DNA of 64,000 nt, taken from assembly GCF_000934765.1 (NCBI RefSeq), contig NZ_JYNN01000016.1:1-64000 (forward strand), in the 5' to 3' direction. Below the pieces are notes generated by a model. The model was not told the origin of the DNA. It did no database searches and worked only from the letters and a program-made list of their open reading frames with translations. Shown one piece after another: positions 17,882-26,678 of this stretch. The translations under genes and the position numbers were made by a program. This stretch comes from Thiomicrospira microaerophila (GTDB lineage: Bacteria; Pseudomonadota; Gammaproteobacteria; Thiomicrospirales; Thiomicrospiraceae). How positions within the stretch are numbered: position 1 is the first letter of the stretch; every line of letters starts with the position of its first letter.

Positions 17882-18973
17882 TCATCCCTTAATATTCACC
17901 GTCTGCTTTTGCATCTCAGGGCTTAGGTTAATATGGCCTTGCTGGTCGATGGTTAAGAATTTAGTGACGCCAAGTTGTTGAGCGATGCGTTGCCCATGTT
18001 TTGGGCCGGCTATCAGCAGCGCGGTGGCGGCGGTGTCGGCGAGAATCGGGTCTGGGTGGATGACGGTGACCGAGGCGAAGCTGTCGGCCGGCCAGGCGGT
18101 GTTGGGGTTGAGGATATGGCTGTAGCGTTGGCCTTGCCATTCAAAATAGCGCTGGTAGGTGCCTGAGGTGAAAATCGTGTCGCCATCTTGTGCTTGAATC
18201 TGTGCTATTGCCTGCAATCGGTTTTGTGGGTTTTTCGGGTTTTGAATGCCGATTGACCAGGCCTGGTTATTGCTTTTCCGACCGCGCACCAGCAAATCAC
18301 CACCAATATTGATCAGCGCGTGTTCAATGTGGTGTTGGTTTAGGATCGCGTTGGCTATCTCCAGCGCCAGCCCTTTGGCATTGCCGCCAAAGTCCAGTTG
18401 TACCCCAGGGTGATAGCTATGGAGTTGGTTGTCGATAAAGTAAATGTCGGCTATCGATGGGCGGTTTTGTAACCAGGTCTGGCGTTCGTGCTCACTGGGT
18501 GGTTGCCAATCGGTTTGGCCTTGAAACCCCCAGAGCCTCAATAGACCGCCAATGGCGGGGTCAAACAAGTAATCGGTCTGCGCACTGAGTTGTTGGCTTT
18601 TTTCGATAAAGGCTTGGGTTTGGTTATCTACCTTGATGGGCTCACCGGCTGCAATCGCGCGGTTGATGGCGCTGAGCATGGAGTCAGGCTGCCAAGCATG
18701 CCACTGTTGGTGAAAGGCATAAAAACGCTGTTCGATCTGACTGATGGCCGCCTGCGCTTGGGCGAGGTCAGGGTGGTGGATTTGAATCGTAACTTTAGTG
18801 CCAAAGGTGTAAAAAGTCTGTTCAAGTAGGTTTGACCTAGGTTGGCTGCAACCTAGGAGCAATTGGGTTAGAAATAACGTTAGAAATAATGTTAGACATG
18901 ACGACAGCGTGAAGCGTAAAAAACCGCGTTGTCGTAACCAGGCCTGGTTATAAAAATAGCCCATGTAAGACAT
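17882..18973 (-). CDS. apbE: FAD:protein FMN transferase (ApbE family), lipoprotein
   Basis: ApbE enzymes attach FMN covalently to Thr/Ser of flavoproteins such as the RnfG/NqrC subunits. A hydrophobic N terminus ends in the lipobox LLGCS (Cys near residue 42), so the protein is anchored on the periplasmic side of the membrane. Family motifs include TFYTFGTKVTIQIHHPD, LFDPAIGGLLRLWGF, LDFGGNAKGLALE, ALINIGGDLLVRG, YSHILNPNT and SVTVIHPDPILADTAATALLIAG. The 363-residue length is normal. It lies 10 bases downstream of gshB. Two palindromes encode Gln-Ala-Trp in it, one before the signal anchor. Confidence 0.93.
   Translation of the reverse strand: MSYMGYFYNQAWLRQRGFLRFTLSSCLTLFLTLFLTQLLLGCSQPRSNLLEQTFYTFGTKVTIQIHHPDLAQAQAAISQIEQRFYAFHQQWHAWQPDSMLSAINRAIAAGEPIKVDNQTQAFIEKSQQLSAQTDYLFDPAIGGLLRLWGFQGQTDWQPPSEHERQTWLQNRPSIADIYFIDNQLHSYHPGVQLDFGGNAKGLALEIANAILNQHHIEHALINIGGDLLVRGRKSNNQAWSIGIQNPKNPQNRLQAIAQIQAQDGDTIFTSGTYQRYFEWQGQRYSHILNPNTAWPADSFASVTVIHPDPILADTAATALLIAGPKHGQRIAQQLGVTKFLTIDQQGHINLSPEMQKQTVNIKG
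18257..18266. repeat. CCAGGCCTGG palindrome, site 6
   Basis: Inside apbE, encoding Gln-Ala-Trp in NNQAWSIGIQ. Confidence 0.9.
18938..18947. repeat. CCAGGCCTGG palindrome, site 7
   Basis: Inside the first dozen codons of apbE, encoding Gln-Ala-Trp ahead of the lipoprotein signal, where no such residues are needed. Confidence 0.9.
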
Positions 18974-18983
18974 GACGTTGTTA

Positions 18984-19940
18984 CTAAGGCTGGGTTATTT
19001 TGGCTTCAAGGCAATCGAATAAGGTGCCAGCAATATTCAAATCATAGAGCTTGTCCAGTTCGCGAATACAGGTTGGGCTGGTGACATTGATTTCAGTGAT
19101 GTAGTCGCCAATCACGTCCAAGCCAACAAATAATAACCCTTTTTGCTGGAGTTTGGGTGCGATCTGTTGGCAGAGCCACATATCGCGCTCGCTCAGTGCC
19201 ACGCCTTCACCGCGTCCACCGGCGGCAATATTGCCCCGGGTTTCACCCTGCTGGGGAATGCGTGCCAGCGCATAGGGAATCGGTTCACCGTTAATCAATA
19301 AAATGCGTTTGTCGCCGTCTTTAATTTCGGGCAGGTAGCGTTGCGCCATTATATGGTGCTTGCCGTGGTCGGTCATGGTTTCGATAATCACGCTCAGGTT
19401 GGGGTCACCCTGTTTGACACGAAAAATGGATGCGCCCCCCATCGCGTCTAAGGGTTTAAAAATTGTGTCTTGCTGTTCGCTCACAAAGTCTTTTAAAAGT
19501 GTCGCTTTGGCACTAACCAGCGTAGGGGGAAGGCACGCGGGAAACCAGCTGGCAAACAGTTTTTCATTCGCATCGCGCAGGCTTTGTGGTTTGTTGACCA
19601 CTAAAACACCCTGCGCCTCAGCCAGCTCAAGAATGTGTGTAACGTAGAGATAGTCTTGGTTGAATGGTGGGTCTTGGCGGATGAGGATGATGTCTAGCTC
19701 ACGGAGGGGGGTGTGTGCGCTTGCGCCAAAGCCGTAAAACTGACCGTCATTACGATCCCATACTTTCAATAGGGTGCTCGTTGCCATCGGCTGCGTGTCA
19801 CGCAAATACAGGTCTTCGGGTTGCATGTAAAAAAGTTCATAGCCACGGCGTTGTGCTTCGAGTAGCATCGCAAATGAGCTGTCTTTGTAGGATTTGATCT
19901 GTTCAATCGGGTCCATTACGATGCCAAGTTTTATTGTCAT
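18984..19940 (-). CDS. gshB: glutathione synthetase
   Basis: GshB joins gamma-glutamylcysteine and glycine with ATP to give glutathione. The 318-residue protein has the proteobacterial start (KLGIVMDPIEQIKSYKDSSF), the PPFNQDYLYVTHILE segment, the ATP-grasp loop FKPLDAMGGASIFRV and the C-terminal GDYITEINVTSPTCIRELDK. All are typical. It is followed by apbE, probably in the same transcript. The 240-base divergent spacer to the ATP-grasp gene should contain both promoters. Confidence 0.97.
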   Translation of the reverse strand: MTIKLGIVMDPIEQIKSYKDSSFAMLLEAQRRGYELFYMQPEDLYLRDTQPMATSTLLKVWDRNDGQFYGFGASAHTPLRELDIILIRQDPPFNQDYLYVTHILELAEAQGVLVVNKPQSLRDANEKLFASWFPACLPPTLVSAKATLLKDFVSEQQDTIFKPLDAMGGASIFRVKQGDPNLSVIIETMTDHGKHHIMAQRYLPEIKDGDKRILLINGEPIPYALARIPQQGETRGNIAAGGRGEGVALSERDMWLCQQIAPKLQQKGLLFVGLDVIGDYITEINVTSPTCIRELDKLYDLNIAGTLFDCLEAKITQP

Positions 19941-20177
19941 TTTGTGTCCTTATCAACCATACGCTAAAAGGGATATAAAGCCTGATTGGTGTTTTGGGTG
20001 TTTTTACAGTTTTTATTTTTTTGAATCATTTAGCACCAAAATTGTGCATAAATGTTCTTAGGTTAGTTTTTTTCTTGTATAACTTAAATTAACATTATGA
20101 ATAATATAAGTTAATTTATTATGTCTTCTATTTTGCTTGGTATTTTAAAAATATAAGCAAAATGAGGATTCGTTACT

Positions 20178-21632
20178 ATGTTAGTGCAAGATTATACCAG
20201 CCCCGGCTGTTTTGATGAGTCTTTGATTGAGGAAGGAGGCGCGCGTCCGGCCTCAGAAGCTTTGGTGGCGTATGTGTCACCAATGGATATCAAGGATGTG
20301 CAGGCGTTACAGAAACTCGCCGATGCGACCATTGCCAGAATGGGGGTGAGTTTTACGGTATACAGTGATCAGGGTAATATAGATCGCGCTTGGCCGTTTG
20401 ATATTTGGCCGCGCACCATTGAAGCCAGTGAATGGCGACAGGTTGAAAAGGGTTTGGCGCAGCGTTTAAAAGCGCTAAATTGTTTTATTGATGATGTGTA
20501 TAACGAACGCGCGATTTTCAAGGCTGGCATCGTGCCGGATGAGGTGGTTTATAGTTCGCGTAATTTTCGCCCCGAATGCGTGGGGATGAAACCCAAGCAC
20601 CAGGCCTGGGCCAATATTTGTGGTACGGATTTGGTGCGCGATGCGTCGGGAAGGTTTTTTGTATTAGAAGATAACCTGCGCGTGCCCTCAGGCGTATCCT
20701 ATATGCTTGAAAACCGCGCGGTGATGAAACAGGTGGTGCCAGAGCTATTTGAAAATCTGCATATTCAGCCAATCGGCGATTACTCAAACCGTTTGTTGTC
20801 GATGTTATCTTCCATGTCGCCCAACGAAGTGGCCGTGCCCGAGGTGGTCGTGTTAACGCCAGGCATTTATAACTCGGCCTATTATGAGCATGCCTTTTTG
20901 GCGCATGAAATGGGCGCCGAGTTGGTTGAAGGCGGTGACCTGTTGGTGGGTGAGGACGATTATGTCTATATGCGCAATATTGAAGGCCTGAAGCGGGTGG
21001 ATGTGATTTATCGGCGGATTGATGATGAGTTTATTGACCCGGAAGCCTTTCGTGATGATTCGACCCTCGGTGTGCCTGGGTTGATGCGTGCATGGCGCGC
21101 GGGTAACGTGGCGATTGCCAATGCGCCCGGATGCGGTGTGGCTGATGATAAGGTGGTGTATGCCTATGTACCCGATATGATTCGGTTTTATTTGAATGAG
21201 GAGCCGTTAGTAAGCAATGTGCCAACCTATTTATGTAGCCGTGAAGACGAGCGGGCTTATGTATTGGCGAATATTGAAAAATTGGTGGTCAAACCCGCCA
21301 ATGAATCCGGTGGTTATGGCATGCTGGTTGGGCCGCATGCCACCGCAGAGCAACATCATGAATTTCGGGGATTAATTGCCAATAACCCACGAAACTATAT
21401 TGCGCAACCGACCTTGAGTTTATCGACCGTGCCGAGTTTGTGTGGTGATGCGATTGAGCCGCGTCATGTGGATTTGCGGCCTTTTATTTTGCAGGGGGCT
21501 AATACCTATGTTACCCCCGGCGGTTTGACACGGGTGGCGATGGTGAAAGGCTCATTGGTAGTGAATTCGTCACAGGGTGGCGGCAGTAAAGATACTTGGA
21601 TCGTGGATACGGAGGTGGATGATGTTATCTAG
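20178..21632 (+). CDS. circularly permuted ATP-grasp protein (type 2)
   Basis: This 484-residue protein belongs to the circularly permuted ATP-grasp type 2 family (formerly DUF404/DUF407). Landmarks are ERAIFKAGIVPDEVVYSSRN, the segment LVRDASGRFFVLEDNLRVPS, VVLTPGIYNSAYYEHAFLA, the IEGLKRVDVIYRRIDDEFID stretch and VVKPANESGGYGMLVGP. Such proteins are typically encoded with an alpha-E protein and a peptidase or transglutaminase, as here, and are thought to form peptide-like bonds. No substrate is established. It overlaps the next gene by 11 bases. No signal peptide is present, so it acts in the cytoplasm. Confidence 0.9.
   Translation: MLVQDYTSPGCFDESLIEEGGARPASEALVAYVSPMDIKDVQALQKLADATIARMGVSFTVYSDQGNIDRAWPFDIWPRTIEASEWRQVEKGLAQRLKALNCFIDDVYNERAIFKAGIVPDEVVYSSRNFRPECVGMKPKHQAWANICGTDLVRDASGRFFVLEDNLRVPSGVSYMLENRAVMKQVVPELFENLHIQPIGDYSNRLLSMLSSMSPNEVAVPEVVVLTPGIYNSAYYEHAFLAHEMGAELVEGGDLLVGEDDYVYMRNIEGLKRVDVIYRRIDDEFIDPEAFRDDSTLGVPGLMRAWRAGNVAIANAPGCGVADDKVVYAYVPDMIRFYLNEEPLVSNVPTYLCSREDERAYVLANIEKLVVKPANESGGYGMLVGPHATAEQHHEFRGLIANNPRNYIAQPTLSLSTVPSLCGDAIEPRHVDLRPFILQGANTYVTPGGLTRVAMVKGSLVVNSSQGGGSKDTWIVDTEVDDVI
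20600..20609. repeat. CCAGGCCTGG palindrome, site 8
   Basis: Inside the ATP-grasp gene, encoding Gln-Ala-Trp in KHQAWANI. Confidence 0.9.
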
Positions 21633-22566
21633 AGTCGCAGAGCGGGTTTTTTGGTTGGCACGTTACATTGAGCGGGTGGAGAACACCGCGCGCATGGTTT
21701 TGGTTCACTCGAATCTGATGTATGATTTACCGAAAAAAATTGATATGTGTTGGTATCGTTTAATTGAGTTGACCAGTAGTGAAGAGCTGTTTGCCAAGTT
21801 ATACGACAATAAAACCGAAAAAAGCGTAATGCAAATGCTGCTGGTGGAGCCGAATAATCCGGGCTCATTGATGTCGTCGCTCAAATCGGCGCGTGAAAAT
21901 ATTCGCACCACACGTGATATTCTGCCAAAAGAAACTTGGAACCAAATTAACCAGCTACATCTATTGCTGCGTTCACGCGAGTCCGATGTGCAAACCCGCA
22001 GCAAGCGTAATGCCTTGATGGAAGAGGTGATTCAGCATTGTCAGGCGATGGTCGGGATGTTTGCGGGTACCTTAAGCCAAGATGAAACCTTCGCATTTTT
22101 AGTGCTGGGGCGTAATTTAGAACGCGCCGATATGACCTCCAGAATGTTGGATGAGGGCGGATTTTTCCTTGGGCAGCAAAAGCATCTTGAACAGGTGCAA
22201 GCCTATGAAAATGTGCTGTGGGCGAATATTTTACGTTCCGTCAGTGGGTATTTAATGTATCGCCAACATGTTCAAACCCAAATAGAAGGCGAAGGCGTGA
22301 TTAAGTTTTTACTCAATGACCGCCCATTTCCGCGCTCAGTGACCCATTGTTTATTAAAGGTGCAGGAAATGCTCGATGCCCTGCCAGATGGTGAAGGGGT
22401 GCGCGAAGAAGTACAAACCCTACTCCGTTATCTACAAGAATGGACGCAGTTTGAAGCAGGTTCGGAAGAATTGCATGCCTATCTTGATCACCTACAACAA
22501 GGATTTATTCGGGTGAATAATAGCATCTACCAGGCCTGGTTTATTCCCAAGCATGTGGCGGCCTAA
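21622..22566 (+). CDS. alpha-E domain protein (DUF403)
   Basis: Translation from the ATG at 21622 gives MLSRVAERVFWLARYIERVE, the characteristic alpha-E start. GGAGG lies six bases upstream; an adjacent ATG at 21619 is also possible. The 314-residue chain is predicted all-helical, with the family pattern NTARMVLVHSNLMYD, SARENIRTTRDILPKETW and FLVLGRNLERADMTSRMLD. Alpha-E proteins almost always accompany circularly permuted ATP-grasp proteins, as here, and probably work in a complex with them. The activity is not known. The third gene of the operon starts three bases after the stop. Confidence 0.9.
   Translation: MLSRVAERVFWLARYIERVENTARMVLVHSNLMYDLPKKIDMCWYRLIELTSSEELFAKLYDNKTEKSVMQMLLVEPNNPGSLMSSLKSARENIRTTRDILPKETWNQINQLHLLLRSRESDVQTRSKRNALMEEVIQHCQAMVGMFAGTLSQDETFAFLVLGRNLERADMTSRMLDEGGFFLGQQKHLEQVQAYENVLWANILRSVSGYLMYRQHVQTQIEGEGVIKFLLNDRPFPRSVTHCLLKVQEMLDALPDGEGVREEVQTLLRYLQEWTQFEAGSEELHAYLDHLQQGFIRVNNSIYQAWFIPKHVAA
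22530..22539. repeat. CCAGGCCTGG palindrome, site 9
   Basis: Encodes Gln-Ala-Trp eight residues before the end of the alpha-E protein. Confidence 0.9.
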
Positions 22567-22569
22567 ACC

Positions 22570-23592
22570 ATGAAGCGTTTTCATTGTGATTGCGGACAAG
22601 AAGTCTATTTCCATAATACCCACTGTGAACATTGCGGACGTGACTTAGCGTTTGACCCGGTTCGTTTGACACTGGTTTGTGGTCATCGGGAGCAAGGGCG
22701 TTTTTTGAGTCAAGATGCCCAGCATCGCAACCTGATATACAAAACCTGCGCCAATCATACGGAACCCTTGCAATGTAATTGGCTGATGGCGGCCGATGAT
22801 CCGCACAGCCAGTGCATATCATGCAGAACAACCCAGACCATTCCAGATTTGTCACGCCCAAAAAATCCATTGCGCTGGAAAAAATTGGAGCAGGCGAAGC
22901 GGCGATTGTTCTATACCCTGCTCAATTTAGGCTTGGATGTCAGGGGGCGTGAACAGGATGAAAAAGGACTGAGCTTTCAGTTTTTAGAGGATCAGCGCAC
23001 TAATCCGCATGTGAACGTTGAACATGTGCTCACGGGGCATTATAACGGCTTGATTACGCTGAACGCGGCTGAGGCGGATGAGGGGTTTTTGCACACGATG
23101 AAAGAGGCGATGAACGAGCCCTATCGCACACTGTTAGGTCATTTCCGGCATGAAGTCGGGCATTATTATTGGATGAAGCTGGTTAAGGACGATACGCTGG
23201 TGCAGTTTCGGCGGGTATTTGGTGATGAGCGTTTTGATTATCAACGTGCGCTGAGCATTTATTATCAGTATGGTGCGGCACGCGATTGGAATGTGAGTTT
23301 TATTAGTGGTTATGCAACCAGCCATCCGCTTGAAGATTGGGCGGAAACCTGGGCGCACTATATGCATATTACCGACACCCTCGACACGGCGCACGCTTAT
23401 GGGTTGAGCGATTACGAGCCTAGTAAAAATGATTTTGATACCTGGGTGGCGGAATGGAATCAAGTCAGTCAGGTGATGAACGCACTGAATCGCAGCATGG
23501 GGTTAGCCGATGCCTATCCTTTTGTCCTTACCCCCATTATCCTCAGCAAGTTGCGCTTTATTGATCAGTTGGTAGATAGCCAGGGGCGTTAA
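22570..23592 (+). CDS. zinc-ribbon putative metallopeptidase
   Basis: The 340-residue protein opens with a zinc ribbon (CDCGQEVYFHNTHCEHCGRD) and a second cysteine set (CQWL-like CNWLMAADDPHSQCISC). A zincin-type active site follows: HFRHEVGHYYWMKLV gives the HExxH motif near residue 196, and downstream SHPLEDWAETWAHYMHITD supplies a further Glu and His. This matches the COG4307 family of putative zinc-binding peptidases. It is the third gene of the ATP-grasp/alpha-E operon, three bases after the previous stop. Cleaving or trimming a product of the ATP-grasp pair is a reasonable but untested idea. Confidence 0.85.
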   Translation: MKRFHCDCGQEVYFHNTHCEHCGRDLAFDPVRLTLVCGHREQGRFLSQDAQHRNLIYKTCANHTEPLQCNWLMAADDPHSQCISCRTTQTIPDLSRPKNPLRWKKLEQAKRRLFYTLLNLGLDVRGREQDEKGLSFQFLEDQRTNPHVNVEHVLTGHYNGLITLNAAEADEGFLHTMKEAMNEPYRTLLGHFRHEVGHYYWMKLVKDDTLVQFRRVFGDERFDYQRALSIYYQYGAARDWNVSFISGYATSHPLEDWAETWAHYMHITDTLDTAHAYGLSDYEPSKNDFDTWVAEWNQVSQVMNALNRSMGLADAYPFVLTPIILSKLRFIDQLVDSQGR

Positions 23593-23609
23593 TCCGCATC
23601 ACACCGGTG

Positions 23610-23651
23610 TTAACCCGGATATTTAGCTTCGAAGCTAAATATCCGGGTTAA
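23610..23651. terminator. perfect 42-bp palindrome between convergent genes
   Basis: The sequence from TTAACCCGGATATTTAGCTT to the mirrored AAGCTAAATATCCGGGTTAA is an unbroken inverted repeat with centre TTCGAA. It fills the gap between the zinc peptidase and pilin-like genes, so it probably ends both transcripts, although neither side has a long T-run. Its CCCGGATAT arm is shared with the palindrome at 39374. Confidence 0.6.
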
Positions 23652-23655
23652 GCGA

Positions 23656-24543
23656 TTAAGGCAGGTGCCAGTCTATTTGGTTTTGCATCATAAATTTGAT
23701 TTCATGCATGCTAATCCAGGTGAGCATGTCATCAAAGCTGTCTGAATAAGGGTCGAGCTGAAAGTAGCGGTTACCGTCACAGTTTGTTTGCTCCCTGGGG
23801 TTGGCGTTATTGCAGTTCGCCCAGGTTTGCGCACCGTTGCGGCCATAGCTGCCCACAATGACCGGCACGTGGCGTATGATGTAATTGGCGGCGCTCTGTG
23901 TCAGACTCGTACAGCTGGTGGCGTTTTCACTGCAAACCACCAACCCATTGCTTCCCGTCTGTGTCCCTATCGGAGGCGTCAGGAGATTAAAATAAGGTGG
24001 CCTAGCTCGAGTGGGTTGGACGTCGATACAACTAGAGGGCGCACAAAAGCTATCACAATTGGTTTGGGCGTTGGTGCCGCAATATTGTCGATAAGGTGTT
24101 TGACAGAGATAGTGCGCGGCATGCGCGGTGCCTGGTTCAGCAAAGAGGCTAGCCGCTTCACAGCTTTGTGTAATTCTGCTGAGGCTACTGGCGCCTCCAT
24201 TCACTTTATAGAAAAAAGGCTGACCAAAGCCATCTAACCGTCCAACTCCATCTAACTGAAGATAAGGAAGTCGACCATAGGTGTTTGTGCAGCGTCCCGA
24301 GGTTCGATTCTCAAGGCCGTCTCCGCTGGTGTCTGGACAAGGCAAGAAGCCGTTAATCACCACATAACTTAATAAGGCCTGGCGAATGTGTTCAAGTTCA
24401 ACGTTGGTTTTCTGGTATTGCTTATTGCTTGCATAAGTTGATAGGCCTGACGTAGCGATGGTTAAGATTAACCCCATAATAAATAAACCAATCAATACCT
24501 CCAGCAAACTAAAGCCTTTTTGTTTCTTGCATCTCAGGGGCAT
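23656..24543 (-). CDS. type IV pilin-like/pseudopilin protein
   Basis: The N terminus KQKGFSLLEVLIGLFIMGLI is a prepilin peptidase signal: cleavage after Gly, methylated Phe, Glu at +5 and a hydrophobic helix. The exported domain is Cys-rich and contains GFLPCPDTSGDGLENR followed by GRLPYLQLDG. The DTSGDGLEN loop resembles a calcium-binding loop of the DxDGDGxxD type. It is the second gene of a pair of related pilin-like genes, overlapping the first by 10 bases. No assembly ATPase or secretin gene is nearby, so its filament system is elsewhere. Role as minor pilin or pseudopilin is inferred. Confidence 0.8.
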   Translation of the reverse strand: MPLRCKKQKGFSLLEVLIGLFIMGLILTIATSGLSTYASNKQYQKTNVELEHIRQALLSYVVINGFLPCPDTSGDGLENRTSGRCTNTYGRLPYLQLDGVGRLDGFGQPFFYKVNGGASSLSRITQSCEAASLFAEPGTAHAAHYLCQTPYRQYCGTNAQTNCDSFCAPSSCIDVQPTRARPPYFNLLTPPIGTQTGSNGLVVCSENATSCTSLTQSAANYIIRHVPVIVGSYGRNGAQTWANCNNANPREQTNCDGNRYFQLDPYSDSFDDMLTWISMHEIKFMMQNQIDWHLP

Positions 24544-25355
24544 GTCATAATACCTCGCCAGTTTGCACCAACAGGATTGTCATCCCGAGAAAAATCGGCT
24601 GGGCACGCCGTTGATGGATTTGTTTGATTATTGCAGTCATTAAACCAATGCGCTTGCGCATTGGGTAGGCGACAAAGTTTATGACGCTGTGGCCTGAGAC
24701 GCTGTAATAGCATGCCATGCCATTCATTGTGGGTAATGGCGGCGACTAGCATGGGACGACTAAACTGACCGATTGTTGGGTCGGTTAAAAAATGGTTAAA
24801 GTCACGCTCGTCTATAAACAGAAAAGCCACGATATTTGTTTGGTGGCCGAGTCTCAAAAACCCACTACCCGGGCTATTTGGATTGAGCGGCGCGTAGCGT
24901 TGCGTAGGGGGATTGTTATAGTCACTGTTTTGAATGACATACCGGCTATCAACCACATAGTAAATTGGCGTGTTTGACGGATTAAACTGAACATAACGAG
25001 AATGTATTCCTTGCGGTAAGCGCCCTGCGGCAAAATCCACGCCCTGACCACACGGCGTATTCATCGCACCATCACCGTTACTATCAGGACACGGCAGATA
25101 ACCGGGGCTAGGTACGCGGTCATTTGGAAAAAAACCACTTGATGTATTTGTGATTTGAATTTCTGGAAGGTTGGCAGCGTAAATGAGTAGGTTTAGTTTT
25201 GCTTGTTGAAGTAGGTCGAGCTGTTTTTGTTGCTGATTTAACTTGAGGGTTTGCGCATTGGGCTTTAAATACATTAAACCTGCACCACTGACGATGCCAA
25301 CCAGTATTAAAAAATAAACTAACGAAAAACCACGCTGTTTAAGTAAAGTATTCAC
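24534..25355 (-). CDS. type IV pilin-like/pseudopilin protein
   Basis: This 273-residue protein starts MNTLLKQRGFSLVYFLILVG, a prepilin leader. It lacks the usual Glu at +5 of the mature sequence (FSLVY), a feature of some minor pseudopilins such as GspK-type initiators. The body has the same motif as its neighbour, GYLPCPDSNGDGAMN followed by GRLPQGI. The remainder differs strongly, so the two are old paralogues. It is the first gene of the two-gene unit. Confidence 0.78.
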   Translation of the reverse strand: MNTLLKQRGFSLVYFLILVGIVSGAGLMYLKPNAQTLKLNQQQKQLDLLQQAKLNLLIYAANLPEIQITNTSSGFFPNDRVPSPGYLPCPDSNGDGAMNTPCGQGVDFAAGRLPQGIHSRYVQFNPSNTPIYYVVDSRYVIQNSDYNNPPTQRYAPLNPNSPGSGFLRLGHQTNIVAFLFIDERDFNHFLTDPTIGQFSRPMLVAAITHNEWHGMLLQRLRPQRHKLCRLPNAQAHWFNDCNNQTNPSTACPADFSRDDNPVGANWRGIMTCP

Positions 25356-25479
25356 TGCTAATCCTTGACAGGCCTAAGCGCGATCATCACGCGAATTTAT
25401 GAAATATCCAGGTTAACAAGCTTGGCCAACGTATGTTTACGTCACGTTTGAAGCCGTGCAATCAAAAGTGTATGACCGC

Positions 25480-25507
25480 TTGTTATTTGATACAAATCCT
25501 ATACAAT
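25480..25507 (+). promoter_or_regulatory. candidate sigma-70 promoter of hemH
   Basis: TTGTTA (25480-25485) and TACAAT (25502-25507) are separated by 16 bases, about 45 bases before the hemH start. Confidence 0.4.
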
Positions 25508-25553
25508 AACCAAATATAAACGCTAAACCCACCCTTTAACCATTGAGTAAACT

Positions 25554-26672
25554 ATGAAATATCATAACAATACACATTATAAGCATGGCGATCAAGCCGC
25601 GATAGGCGTGCTGATTACTAATTTAGGCACACCGGATGCGCCGACTAAGCAAGCCTTAAAACCTTACCTAAAAGAATTCTTGTGGGATCCAAGAGTGGTT
25701 GAACCGCCACCTGCGCGTTGGTTGTGGTGGTTGATTTTGAACGGCATTATCTTGAACACGCGCCCCGCCAAGTCCGCGGAGGCTTATGAAGAAGTTTGGG
25801 GTTCTGAAGGGCCTGGTTCACCTCTGCTCGATATTACCCAACGTCAGTTGGATGGAATTAAACAGCGACTTAATCTGAAGTATCCAGGTAAGATCGTGTT
25901 TGAGCTGGCGATGCGTTATGGCAACCCCTCAATTGAATCGGCACTGAAAAAAATGGAAGCCCAAGGGGTACAACGCTTGATTGTGGTGCCTTTGTATCCA
26001 CAGTATGCTGGCGCAACCACGGCTTCTACCTTTGATAAGCTGACCGAGGTATTGCGTGGTTGGCGTTGGATTCCTGAATTACGGTTTGTTAACCACTATC
26101 ATCGTCATCCAGGTTATATCAAAGCGCTGGCCAATTCAATTCGTGAACACCAGGCGGAGCATGGCAAGCCCGATTTATTGGTAATGTCTTATCATGGCGT
26201 ACCAAAGCGCTATTTGGACAACGGCGATCCTTATCATTGTGAGTGTCATGTCACCTCGCGTCTGGTCGCGCAAGAATTGGGGTTGAGCAAAGAGGAATAT
26301 CGCGTTACCTTCCAGTCATTATTTGGTAAAGAAGAATGGCTCAAACCCTATACCGATGCCACAATGAAAGCCCTGCCTGGGGATGGTTTTAAGCATGTGC
26401 AGGTTATTTGCCCCGGCTTTTCAGCCGACTGTTTGGAAACGATTGAAGAAATTGATGGGGAAAACCGTGAGTATTTTGAGCATGCTGGCGGTGAAAAATT
26501 TAGTTATATTAAAGCACTGAATAGTCGCGAAGACCATTTGGATGCGTTATCCGACTTAATTTTACAGCACACGCAAGGTTGGGTGGAGCGAGATGGTTTT
26601 GATGCGGATGAAGATGACGCCGAGCGTGCGCGTGTTAAAGAAAATGCGCGTGCAATGGGTTGTCCGATTTAA
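25554..26672 (+). CDS. hemH: ferrochelatase
   Basis: HemH inserts ferrous iron into protoporphyrin IX as the last step of protoheme synthesis. Conserved parts are GVLITNLGTPDAPTKQALKP, LKEFLWDPRVVE, the glycine-rich EVWGSEGPGSPLL, the catalytic histidine region VMSYHGVPKRYLDNGDPYHC, FQSLFGKEEWLKPYTD and CPGFSADCLETIEEI. The 372-residue length is typical. Heme supply is relevant to the cytochrome-type Sox proteins in this window. A small NIF3-like gene follows after six bases. Confidence 0.97.
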   Translation: MKYHNNTHYKHGDQAAIGVLITNLGTPDAPTKQALKPYLKEFLWDPRVVEPPPARWLWWLILNGIILNTRPAKSAEAYEEVWGSEGPGSPLLDITQRQLDGIKQRLNLKYPGKIVFELAMRYGNPSIESALKKMEAQGVQRLIVVPLYPQYAGATTASTFDKLTEVLRGWRWIPELRFVNHYHRHPGYIKALANSIREHQAEHGKPDLLVMSYHGVPKRYLDNGDPYHCECHVTSRLVAQELGLSKEEYRVTFQSLFGKEEWLKPYTDATMKALPGDGFKHVQVICPGFSADCLETIEEIDGENREYFEHAGGEKFSYIKALNSREDHLDALSDLILQHTQGWVERDGFDADEDDAERARVKENARAMGCPI

Positions 26673-26678
26673 GGCGTA

